Source: Corythucha ciliata (taxonomy: Eukaryota > Arthropoda > Insecta > Hemiptera > Tingidae). Taken from it: a DNA stretch of 64,000 nucleotides. Shown here piece after piece: positions 1 to 11,400 of the stretch (positions are counted from its first letter, which is position 1; each line of letters opens with the position of its first letter). The DNA lies in NCBI GenBank assembly GCA_038030265.1, contig CM075941.1, positions 50,569,952 to 50,633,951 on the forward strand, in the 5' to 3' direction. The position numbers were made by a program, and so were the translations under genes. The notes below the pieces were generated by a model. That model had not been told where the DNA came from. It saw nothing but the letters and a program-made list of their open reading frames with translations, and made no database searches.

Positions 1-317
1 TAGTTACGTTTTCTTGTTTTTATTTCAATAGCCGGAAGCTTTTCGGCATCCTCAGTGGTCTGTGGGAGTTAACATTAATTAATCGTTAACGTTAATTAAT
101 TAGTCGTTTATAAACGGGTCTACCCTCCCGTGTGGGCTACGGGTCGTCGGGGGGGGGGGGGTTATGGACTCAAAATAGCGATTGGTGGGGGTGGGGGTAT
201 AAAAGCTGAATCTCTGCTCAGATTCTTGTTCCTCCCGATGTTCACTGGCTTCCGCCGCCACTAGCCGGCGATCGCCCCTAACCCTGCTACTTTACATAAT
301 ATGTTTTCTGTGAACAG

Positions 318-823
318 GATCTCATTGAAAAACACTCACACTGGAACGAAGACATCGGTGAATGGGAATTGAAATGTGTCGCGTATACGGGCAACAACAT
401 GAAGAAAAACGACAACTCGGAGCTAGTAAACGACAAAAAGGAGGTGAGATCTAGAGAAATTTTTATTTGTTGAACGTTTCATTTTAAAAAAGTTTGAAAT
501 ATCGACATCAGGGAAGAATCGATTTGATGAAGGCGTTTCATTTTTTCATCGACGTTTTATACATTCGTACGCTCATGTTGAAATCAATCGAAAACATTGG
601 CGTTCAAGTAGAAAACGAAATGATTTGCTTGGGGTTTTTACCGAATGTTCAAAGCACGAAAAATTGACACAAATTTTTTGTTTTTCTTTGCTGTTTTTTT
701 TTTTTTTTTCTGCAGATGGCCGTGCCGGATCTCTCAAAAGTCTATTTGTGTTACAATCACGAGAGAGCGAGTACAGGGAAACAGCGCGCTAAGTCAAGTC
801 GACCGTACTCTATGCACAGCTAA
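318..823 (+). CDS. 3' end of an unrecognised plus-strand gene (last two exons)
   Basis: Two consecutive open exons are seen. The first, 318-443 (42 codons), follows an ACAG acceptor and ends at GTGAGA. The second, 716-823, follows a T-rich tract and CAG, and codes 35 residues ending SRPYSMHS and a TAA stop at 821-823. Both are phase 0, so they join cleanly into a 77-residue C-terminus containing [18 protein letters not shown] and [17 protein letters not shown] do not recognise the family. The segment is charged, without membrane segments. The stop lies 240 bp from the stop of the convergent peptidase gene, so the 3' ends may overlap. An earlier exon may start near 32 after an AATAG acceptor, but I cannot confirm it. 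Function is unknown. Confidence 0.6.
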
Positions 824-1061
824 ATCACCTTCTTTATTTGACGCTTCTAGTCATTTATTCCTCGGGGGTTTTCTTTATTTCTTTATTTACTGTGATAATT
901 GAAGGCTATGTGCAATTTTCAAACATTCCCCCCCCTCCCGTCATACCTCCTTGACGAATTACCCTCTAACTGTTGCGCCTTCCGGGTGACTTACCATTTA
1001 AATAACACTCGATATCTCAATTTAATTCCAGAGAAAATAATAATTAATTATTTAAACCCGA

Positions 1062-1067
1062 TTTTAT
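1062..1067 (-). terminator. Poly(A) signal overlapping the S28 stop codon
   Basis: Read on the minus strand, the last codons are CAA TAA followed by AAT, so AATAAA includes the stop codon itself. The 3' UTR would then be only about 15-30 nt, which would keep this transcript clear of the convergent gene ending at 823. Other AATAAA-like signals exist further downstream, so usage is inferred. Confidence 0.45.
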
Positions 1068-2488
1068 TGGTTAGAATTCCACATTTCCGAATTAGCGATC
1101 CAAGTTTTGAATGTAACCTTATAGTATTCCCTGGCTTTCTTAATAGACTCGGGATCGTGCTGGTTGGCCGCCCTCAGATCCAAATGATGAGCCGACTCGG
1201 GTATGACGACGGCGACGGCTGTCTCCGACAGGCTGTTGAGAACACCGCCGGCGGACCACGGGTCCAAAAGGCCGTTACTGAAGATGATGTTGCTCGCCGA
1301 GTGAATGTTTTTACCGCCGTACATGTCGCGAACGTAGTTGACCTGGGGTCGAACTTCAAACTCTTGATAACATTCTTCGGACGTTTCATTGATGTCCCAG
1401 ACTTGTTTTTCAAACATGTCGTCACCGTGGTCGCACATGGGCATGACCATTTCAGTGCAGCTCTTGAGAAAAAGGACAGGTTAGTCGAAGTATCTTCAGA
1501 TTTGTTTGATTCTGCCTTTAAAAAAAAAACCTGATATTCCCAGCCGTATTCGCCCAAGTCCTCTGTAGCATCCGACGACAAATTCACACATTTCAAAGTT
1601 CCAGTGTAATTTGTGTAAACATCAAGCCCTCTCACTATACTTTCCAGAATTGTTTTATCCGTGTTAGAGGTGGTGTGCATTCTTTTGCATATCACCTTCA
1701 AGCGAGAAAAAAAGTTAAAAAATCCCCGAAAACATCCTGTCGCACGTTTACCTTGACCGGGTGCCCTGGCAACTCTGCTAGGAAATCCGCCGAATAGGGA
1801 TAGTTGACCATTCCAATATCGCCGTAGACGTCGATCAACCAGTCTTTCAAGTCGGCCACGTCTGTCAAATCATCGCACAGTTTAAAGGTTTTCGTGATCC
1901 ATTGAAGACCTTCCTTTGTCTTTCCCAACCGGTTGAGAGCTCCCCAAGATTTCTTGATAGTCTTGGGACACCGTGAGTCTGCCTGTCGGTAGGCGGACGA
2001 AAGGACTTTGTTGAAAGCGTTACAGGGCGTCATACCGGTGAACTGCCATATGGGGGCCGAAGACGCGAGGGCGCTGGAACGTTATAAACGAGCGGGTTGT
2101 TTAACTCACGGCTTTAATTACTAAAAAAACAAACAAACTTACCCAGTAATTACGCTGGGATATTTCATTCTCATCCAGGAGGCTAACATTCCTCCATACG
2201 ATCCTCCAAATGCGATCACCGGGATATTCTTGCGACCTTTTCCGTATGTTTCTTTCAAGTGTGCTATGAGTTCGACGTAGTCGGTCAAGGCTTGCATAGA
2301 GGACAAATAGCCAGAATATTTGGGATCCTAAATAATTAAAGTTTTTTGTAAGACATAACCTAGGCAGTTTTATGGGATCAACTTACCGTGTAAGACTTGT
2401 CCCCAAAGGGTAAAGACTCTCCATAGTACCGATGCTCCGCAAAAATGATCAGAGCGTTGAATTCTGGCGCTGTTTCCCACAAAAATCC
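1064..2488 (-). CDS. PRCP: S28 peptidase exons 3-7 (catalytic core cluster)
   Basis: This is the compact 3' cluster of the S28 gene, five exons separated by introns of 55-70 bp. Exon 3 codes [20 protein letters not shown]. Exon 4 carries the nucleophile motif GGSYGG. Exon 5 starts [11 protein letters not shown]. Exon 6 starts VICKRM. Exon 7 carries the Asp and His of the triad and ends SEMWNSNQ. No frameshift or internal stop is seen, so the gene looks functional. Confidence 0.93.
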
Positions 2489-5400
2489 CTGTAAACGAGC
2501 AATGACTTGAGTGTGAAGAAGCAATTTCATTGGTTTTGGTTCTTTAATAAAATCATAATGAGTATATAAGATTCCGTGGGTTGGCCTCTTTTGAAGTTCA
2601 AATTTCGCGGATTTGGCATTTGCAGGACCCTATTTTCGCTGTTTTTGACAAGTTCTAGAAATAATTTGGCCTTGAAAACACATTTACCGTCGGTTTGTCT
2701 CATTCAAGAATTCTGAACTTCCAAAAAATCTGTGCAAGATACAGTCACCATGTATGTTAAGCAATAATCAGAAGACGCTAATGTTCTAAAATCATGAATA
2801 TGGGCGTTTGTGGGGGCGGAGTTGAGGCGAGGGAGCCAAGCCGGAACTTGCTTTTTGCGTCCCATGCTGCTTCTCCTCCCCACCCCCCACCAAGACATGT
2901 GCTGCTACGCATTTCTTCAACCAGGCGGAAAATCTTGGCGTTTAGTGACAAACGCCAAGTCCTCGTTTAGATATCCGCCCCGGGCTCCCGATAGGTGTAG
3001 GTCCACCACTGACGTGTGGCTGTGACACACCGGCCGAGGAACCCGCTCAGTATGACGGAAACGAAGTGGAGAGCTCGATCAGGGTGTGTCGTATGATACG
3101 AAGAAGAAAAAAATCTATCTCTTTACCGTCATCTCCTTCTTTTCGTTCGATTTGTCTTATTCCCCCTCCCTGCCTCTTACAATTTCTCAAATTTTGCCGC
3201 CCCTCAAAATTTGCCGTCCGGGGTTATTCCCCATTCCGGTAGTTCCCCGACATGATCCGGGCCTGGCGGGGCAGGGGCACGTCTTGAGAAAACGCGCTCG
3301 TTCACGGATCAAATCCAGAAAAGGACATTTTGTGGCTAAAACTGAGGAAAAACACCCATTCATGGCTTAAATTGAGAAATAGCCCTAATTCACGGTTAAA
3401 CTTGAGAAATTAATTATCTCATTATTCGCGAAGCAAAGTCGCATTTTTCATCAGTTTTAGCCGCTGTGTGCAGTTATTTTTCTCAATGCTACATTGAACG
3501 AGTAATTTATTTTGTCAATTTTAGCGGTGAAAATAGCTCTATAAACCGTGAAATAGCATCATTTACACATTTTTAGAATGCGCTATTTCACGGTTTATAG
3601 AGCTATTTTCACCGCTAAAATTGACAAAATAAATTACTCGTTCAATGTAGCATTGAGAAAAATCACTGCACACAGAGGCTAAAATTGATGAAAAATGCCA
3701 ATTCACGGCTAATTTTTTTTTTTTTTTTTAATTACTAGACCAACCTTAAAAGGTTTCACAAGTACAACGATCAACAATTTGTACTAAATAACTATATCAC
3801 AGGATTAAATAACTATATCACAGTAATTATCACATGAGTTGGTCTTGGAGTAGACGGGGTCGTAATCTTTTAGCTATCCGTTTGCCCAACGAATAATAGA
3901 CCGCTCGTTCCACGGCCGGCAGGTTTGCGTGAAATTTTTTGAACTTCGCGACGATGTGTTCTCTGATCGAGGGCAGGTTTAATTCCCTGTGGAGCTGGGA
4001 GTTTCTTACGAACCAGGGTGCATCTGCCGCCGCCCTTAGTATTTTATTTTGGATGACCTGTAGCTTGAACAATTTTGACTTTGCAGCAGCTCCCCACACT
4101 TCGCTCCCATATAGCATCAATGGTCGGATTATAGATTTGTACACGAGTATACAGAATTCTGGTTTTAACCTGCTTTTTCTGTTTAGTATGGAGTACTGTT
4201 GCCGCTGCCTTGCATAGCCTTCTCCCACTTTTTTGCTAATGTGTTTTTCCCACGTTAGCCTTCTGTCAAGATGGAGGCCCAGGTATCGCACCGAAGCTTT
4301 ATTGTCGTTCCATTTGAGGTTGGTGTTGCCCACTCGGAGTTCTGGAGGATTATTTGGAAAGCGAAGAGTGAAAATTTTCGCTACACATTTCTTGTGGTTG
4401 AGGGTGATCTTCCACTTTCTCATGTACTGCTGGATTTCCTGCAAAGCATGTTGAACTGCGTCTCGTGCCTCGATTATATTTTCATTGATCGCGTATATGG
4501 CGGTGTCGTCCGCGAATGTAGCAATTTGGACGTTCCGCGGAGCAGGAAGATCGCTCGTGTATATATTGAAGAGAATGGGTGATAGAACTGAGCCTTGCGG
4601 AGTTCCAGCACGGATATGTTTCGTCGTGGAGACACTGTTGTTTATTCTGACGAAAAAGGACCTGCGAGTCAGGAAGGCACACAGTATATCGTATATATAT
4701 TTTGGAAGCCCGGCTTGTTTCAATTTGAACTTGAGTCCATCATGCCATACTTTATCAAAAGCTTTTTCAAGGTCCAGGAAGACACTGACTGTGTTCATTT
4801 TATTTTCGAAGCCCCTAGTGATATCTTCTGTTACTCTGTACGCTTGATGTATGGCCGAATGGTGAGGGATGAATCCGCATTGCTGTTTTGGGATGAGGTC
4901 AGTGACAAAAGGCGTGAGTCTACGTTGAATACATTTTTCAAACAGCTTTCCAAGGATCGGAAGAAGACTGATGGGACGATAGTTCTCTACCAGCTTCTTA
5001 TTTTTTCTTGCTTTTGCGAACACTACTACTTCGGCTATTTTCCACGTGGTTGGGAAGTATCCAGTTCTCAGACACTGATTGAAAATATTTAATATTGCCA
5101 TCATCCCTTTCTTTGGTAGTTTTTTTATTAATATTGGAGGGATTCCGTCGTGTCCGGGGTTTTTTTTCGAGGCCAGGTCCTTGAGAAGCCTCTTTAGTTC
5201 GGTTGGGGTTACATAATCTAAGGGTAGCTCAGCTGAGTGGAGCGGCGTGTTCACCTGTTCTGAGATACAGAGACCATGGGTTTCATCGATAGATTCCGCT
5301 GCTTCAGAGAATACGTTAGCGTAGTATTCGGAGAAAATCTCGCACTTTTCCCCTTCCGCGGTTATTACACGCTCGTTGTGGTGTATCGCGGGGATATTGT

Positions 5401-8400
5401 TTTCTTTTCTTGTGAGTTGGCGAGTGGCTTTCCATAAGGAGTTGTCCTCGGGGTGTACATTCTCCACGTAATGGGCATATCTGTTGTACCGGTGTTTCTC
5501 CAGGTCCTCCTTGACTTGTTTTTGTAGTCGATTTATTTCTATCTTCAGAGTTTGCTCTCTGGACCTTTGCCATTGTCTTCTAAGGCTGTTTTTATATTTT
5601 ATTTGTTCGAGGATGGAGGTTGGAACGTGTTCGACAAAGCTCACGGGCTTTCTTGGGTTTGGAGGGCTTTCGGAGTCTGCGACAGCTTCTTTGAGTGTGG
5701 TTATAAAATCGCTTATAGATTTGTCTATTTCTTCGGGAGAACACTGGTTGTAGTTGATCGTTAAGTTTTGGTTTAAGTAGGTTCTGTATGCATGCCAATT
5801 TATTGGGCCTTTGATCAGTTTATTTCGAGTTTGGTGGTGGATAGGAGTGGATCCGAGTGAAGTAATTGTTGGAGAATGGTCGGAGCAGAGCTCCGGTACT
5901 GTTCTGGTGGAAGTTTGCATGGAGAGTCCCTTCGTAACGCCGATGTCCAGGATATCCGGGTTTGAGTTTTCCCTAAAGAACGTTGGATCGGATGGTGCAA
6001 CAACGTCAAAATTGTGACGGGAAGAAAGCTCTAGAAGTAGTCGCCCGGCTACGTTGGTGTTCCGGCACCCCCACGCAGTATTTTTCGCATTCAGATCTCC
6101 TAGCAGCAGGTGTCTGCCATTGCAGAGCAGCGCAGTGACGTCGGTTTCAGTCAGGCGTTTATTGGGGGGGCCTGTACACCGCTGTGATGTTGATTTTAGG
6201 GATTGAATGGATAGTTATCCCAGTGGCTTCTATATTGTTTGTTCTGGGAAGGTAAAGTTCAGTGTGGGGGATACTTCTTTTGACGAGGATGGCCACGCCT
6301 CCCCACGAACGATCGTACCTGTGCGTTAAGTACCCCTGTATTCTGAAACTGTCGGCTTCCTGAAGGTGTGTTTCGGTTAAGCATGCTATGGATATATTGT
6401 GTTCCTGTAAGAAAATTTTGAGCTCATTTTGTTTGCCGATAATACCATTTGCATTCCAGTTTAGGATGTTTATTTGACGTAAGTTCACTGTAGGGTTCGA
6501 TACAATTGTAATTTGGTGAGAAACATGGGCCTGGTGGTTAGCGTTCATGACTTGTTACGAGTTGGAGGAGGAATGAGATGATTTTTGGTAGGAAAGGCTC
6601 TAAGGATCGGAGGACAGTCGACACTACAGAAGTAATTAAGTCCTCTGTGGCCGGTTCGTTTTCCGGGCGTTTTGTGGGAATTTGGTTCTGGGGTCTTCGA
6701 GTAACATCTGCGAACGAGCGAGAGGTGATGGGATGTTGGGGTGGTAACTTTGTTGAGCTTTGCCTCGGATGTATTTCCCGTATCGTTTTTCCGCCTCTGC
6801 TGTTTGATATGAAGGTAGTACTCACATCCCCTGTAATTCGCCGGATGGCTTTTACCGCAATTTACGCAGGTTGGTAACGTTTCTTTATTTTTTGAGCAAT
6901 CCTTGTAGTGGTGGTTGCCGTCGCATTTGACGCATCGACTAGGAAGCTTGCAATAATTTTGCGTATGATGAAATCGCTGGCAATTTTTACATTGCGGGAT
7001 GAAATTTGGTTTTCGCCGAGGCTCAACGCTGACTACCGAATAGCACAGCCTTGTAAGGCCTAAGATTTTTTGTTCATTTTCTGATGTTCTTTCCAAGGAA
7101 ACAAAACAAATGGGGGTCTGGAGCTTGTCTTTGTTGAGCAACCGCGTTACTTTTTTGACGGGATACGATAAGTGAATCAATTCTTCCTCGATTTCCTTTT
7201 CCGTGAGGGAAAACGGAACGCCTCTTATGGCTACTTCGACGGTTTTATTTTCATTTGGCGACCTGTAGGTATGATAAGGTATTTTCTCGGTGTCGAAGAA
7301 TTTTGTGACCGATCGAAAGTCATCGGAAGTTTGCAACACAATTTTCAGAGCACTTTTGGTCATTCTGGTTGAAAATTCTTCTTTGCAATGTATTTTCAAA
7401 TCACTCACGACCTTCTGGTAGTTCAGCGTTTTTTCTTGTAGGAATATAGGTGGTATCTTTTCTTTACGAGGGCTAATTGTGTTGGTTTCCATGGAGGAAG
7501 GAATTTCGTTTGTGTTCTCCGCAAGAAGCGAATACCTGTTCTTTATCGTGACAGGATTTGGACTTCGGTTTAATGTGACTCTAATTTTTTTTTTGCTCTT
7601 TTTCTGGGAGAGGGTCATCCTCATGTTTGCGAGATTTTTTACCTGTGGATGAGAGCTCACTTTCTCGCGGCGTTCCCAGTATGACATTGAAAGGGTCCAC
7701 CAACCCTTCCCCCAATGATGGAGGGGGGGTAGGGCCTTCCGACATTCCGTCGAGCAGGCTTGGAGTGTTTGGTGAAAGTATTATGCACTTTTCACTATTT
7801 GTAAAGAGTTAATTTACTAACGTTATTATTATTGGGGTAAACACAAAACTTGTGAGAAATAATAATTTGGCGACGAGAAGCACTCACAACGATATGAAAT
7901 AGTTCCTATCGCGGTGGACTCTAGTACACGACTAAACTACTACTCTAGTACACGACGGCTAAAATTGAGAAAGGGAGCTCTTCACGCGGGTAAAACTGAG
8001 TAAATTCGCCAGTCCGTGGTTTTCTCGTACCAACATCCTCGTAAACATTGCGAAAAAGTGCTAATTCACCGTTTTTATCGCGACTAATGGTTTATAATAG
8101 TGCAAAATGCACGTAATTGTAACGGTTTTGAAAGAGGAAACCCTGCCAAGTAAGACAAGCCAAAAACTCTCGCGAAATTGGTCTTTTAGCAGCGTAAATC
8201 CAACAAATTTGATTTTCGATGAGCAAAATGTTCTTTTCGAGAGAGAAAAAACAAAAACACATTTTTTTTGTTCTTTTTAGAGAGCGAACATCCGAGAAAT
8301 TTGAATTTTGAGTCAGTCGAACCGGCGAAAATGGGATTTTAGTGCGAAAAATCAGCAAAATCGGTTTCCTAATTAAGCCGACCCTCGAAATCGGGTTGTC

Positions 8401-11400
8401 AGCAACAAACATCCGCGAATTTTTGGTGAAAGCGATGTTTATTTTTATTTTTATTGAGAAAAACCCGCAAAATTGGTTTCATGGAGCGAAATCCAAGAAA
8501 TTTGTGTTTCTGTTAGCCAGATCAGGGATTATTAGTATTTTTTTTTCTAGAAAAAATAAGTAAAAGTGGTCTTATGTCGAAATGTGAGACGTTGGTTGCT
8601 TAGTGAGGCAGAGCTGCGATAATGGTCTCCTGTAGTGTGCGAAATTTGGTTTTCACAAAAAACAAACAAAACCGCGAAATATGTGAGTTAGTGAGTGAAA
8701 TTTGACTTTTGGATGGAATTTTAGGGTGAGCAGAGCTGCCCCACGAAATCTGCGCTTTTGATTCTAGGAGATTCCATGGGAGGGCAACTGCCCACCCCTG
8801 GCCCCCCCGCTGGCTACGCCCATGCATAGGAAATTACGGAAAATACTGGAAACTTGCTTTTTTTTTTATAAATATGTTGTTAGGGACCACGTAGTGAGTA
8901 CGTAGCTGATTTTTTAACCCTGAAAAATGAACGGATCATCTTTTTTTGGTCGAAAAACCACGACATTTTTCCTTATTTTTAATTTTTTTGCTAAAATGTC
9001 ACTGAAGTATATAGTCGGATCGGTGAAAGAATGTGCATGAAATTACCCTCTCTCTTTTCCCTAAAAGACTTACTGACCCACATGACTTACTGCTACCACA
9101 CCATCACCTGAAAGGAACCTCTCCTATTTTATCGGTAAAACTCTCTGTTATTGGTTGCAGTTGTTATTTGTTAGTTACGGGGTGGGTTTTGGGTTCAAAC
9201 CCCCCTCTAAGAAGATGGTGTCCGCTATAATTTGTTGATCGCCGTACCAATAAAGCCCTGTACACACGGAGACTTTTGTCTCCTGTCTTCTACTGTAGCT
9301 GGTGTTGGAAATAGTTAAAAACATTAAAAGTGAAGTTTTAGATTTGTTCGGTTGAATGCTAGTTCAGGAAATTATTATTTCTTTTTTATTACGCCTATTT
9401 TAAAGCCCATGGAGGGGCTTAGTATGAAATTATTCGCACATATTTGAAGCATTTTTGTTACCCCCTCTCTTAAATCCCTCTGCTGGAACAAAAAACCAAC
9501 CGCTAAAACCGCTCATTTGTAGAAAAATGCAAAATAAATCAAAACTGAAAAATAACGCTGATGAAAATAGTACGTTGTGCACTGACCGAGAACCGGCGAC
9601 AATCCCACTCAACTAGAGGAACATAGTCCTGAAACTTTTCCCATTCGATAGGTTTTTTTTCGGGCTGAATTGAATATGAATATGAGCGTCTACCTGGTGC
9701 ACTTGCCCTCAGTGCAGTGGCGTAGGTAGGAATTTGTCCTAGGGGGGGATCAGATTGAAATCTCGTTATACAGGGATGGCAGGGGGTAATTTCGCCTTAA
9801 GTCCCTGTATAAACAAGAAATATAATTTTACTTAGCCTTTTCCTTATTTTAGCCACGAATCACCGCTATTTCACCTTTTCTAACCGCCAATTAGAGCTTA
9901 CGACCAGTATAAGCCACGAATTTCTCAATTTTAGCCATGAATGAGTGCTTTTTGTCAACTTTACCTGCAGATTAGCGCTTTTCTCAATTTTGGCCGCGTG
10001 TATCAGCGGTTTTGACCCCTCCCCCTACAGCTATTGAATTTGCGCATTTTCCCAACTTTAGCAGTAAAGCAGCGTTTTTATCCCGTGAGCAAAGTTTCTT
10101 AATTTTCCGCGATTTTTAGCGTTTTCCTCAATTTTAGCAGCAAATTAGCGATTTTTTCAATTTTTTTAGCAGAGGAGTAGCACTTTTTTCAGTTTTAGCT
10201 AAACATTACGTTTTTCTTAAGGGTTTTCCTCATAAATTAGCCTCGAAATAGAGGGCTTTTCACAAATTAGGATTTTTTTGGTTCACCATGCGCAATTTTT
10301 CTCAGTTTTACCCGCTAATTAGCGGATTTTTCACCCATTGCCATAAATTGCCTCAGAAGTTGCAATCTGAAGCCGCAAATGGCGTATAATTCAGTTTTGA
10401 CGCGAATTAGAGTTTTTCTCAGTTTGAGCGAATTAGAGTTTTGCGCAATTGGCGGTTTTTTCCATTTTTAGCCGTGAATTAGCACTTTTTCTCAATTTAG
10501 CCTCAAAATAACCCCTCTCTTAATTTTGGCCAGACTAATTATTTATTTTCTAAATATTACCCGCAAATTAGTGGGTTTTTCACATTTCAGCACCGTATTA
10601 GCAATTTTATGTTACTTTTATGTCTAGATTATTGCTTCTTCTTAGTTCTAGCCCGTGAATCAGCGATGTTTTTACTTATAGCCGTGCAGGAATTAACAGT
10701 TTTTTGAATTTTAGTCACAAAGTTGCCTTCAGAAGGCGCGTATTTAAATTGGAAATTTCAAATCCGAGAATTATTGATGTTCCTCAATTTTAGCAGCGAA
10801 CTTGCGCTTTCACTAAATTTTAGCAGCGTAGTAGCGTTCCCAACCCTTGCATTAACCGAATTTTTTAGATTTTTGCCAAGAATTGGTGTTTTCCTCTAAT
10901 TAAGCTGCAAATCAGGAGTTTTTTCCATTTTTGCAGAGAATTATCACTTCTTCTCAATATGAAGCGAAAATTGCCGTTATTATTAATTGTAGCCGGGCTA
11001 ATTAGTGATTTTTTCTAGTTGATTTTCTTATTTGTTTCCGCGAATTAAGGTTTTTCCTCGACTTTATGCCCTCACATTGCAAATTAGCGGTTTTACGCAA
11101 TTTCAGTTGTAAATTTGCTATTTTTGCCAAATTTTCACCTGTTTTTTTTTTTTGTCAATATTATACGTGTTATCACAATTTTAACCGCGGGGTTGGTCCA
11201 AAAACAACCCTTTTGCGTTGATTTTCATAATTTGTTCGTAGAACGGCAACCATGCACCGCGAATCAGCGATTTTTTCTCAATTTTAGAATGGAAGTTACA
11301 TTGCGAGACCACGAATCAGCGCTTTTTCGCAGTTATAGTCACGAATATTAACGGGGTTTTTCTATTTTTGGCTTAAGGACCTAATGCAACTGGGGACACG

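Larger units (their letters stand above)
3713..7954 (-). mobile_element. Nearly full-length Jockey-clade LINE
   Basis: The element reads on the minus strand: 5' region, ORF1 (7687-6545), ORF2 (6548-3830), a short 3' UTR and a 17 nt poly(A) seen as T at 3713-3729. An 8 bp candidate target duplication, acggctaa, lies at 3705-3712 and 7955-7962. The motif also occurs in the host repeat, so the duplication is likely but not unique. The 5' end carries a short direct repeat, ctagtacacga, at 7921 and 7945. It is inserted inside a hAT-like repeat within the S28 intron, antisense to nothing but sense with the host gene. One frameshift in ORF2 makes this copy defective as read. Confidence 0.9.
3290..8824. 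mobile_element. hAT-like element of family B, left end missing, interrupted by a LINE
   Basis: From about 3291 the sequence is collinear with the complete family B element at 20857-22712 (starting at the shared cgcgctcgtt module). It ends with the same terminus, ggctacgcccatg at 8812-8824. The interior is made of degenerate units of about 30 nt. The left inverted terminus is not recognisable, and no 8 bp duplication of cataggaa is found, so this copy is truncated or rearranged. It contains the foldback at 3441-3698 and the LINE at 3713-7954. No transposase is coded, so it is non-autonomous. Confidence 0.65.

Noticed and set aside
899..1534. 211-codon plus-strand ORF
   Set aside because: It is the antisense shadow of the last S28 exon, which has the catalytic motifs on the other strand.
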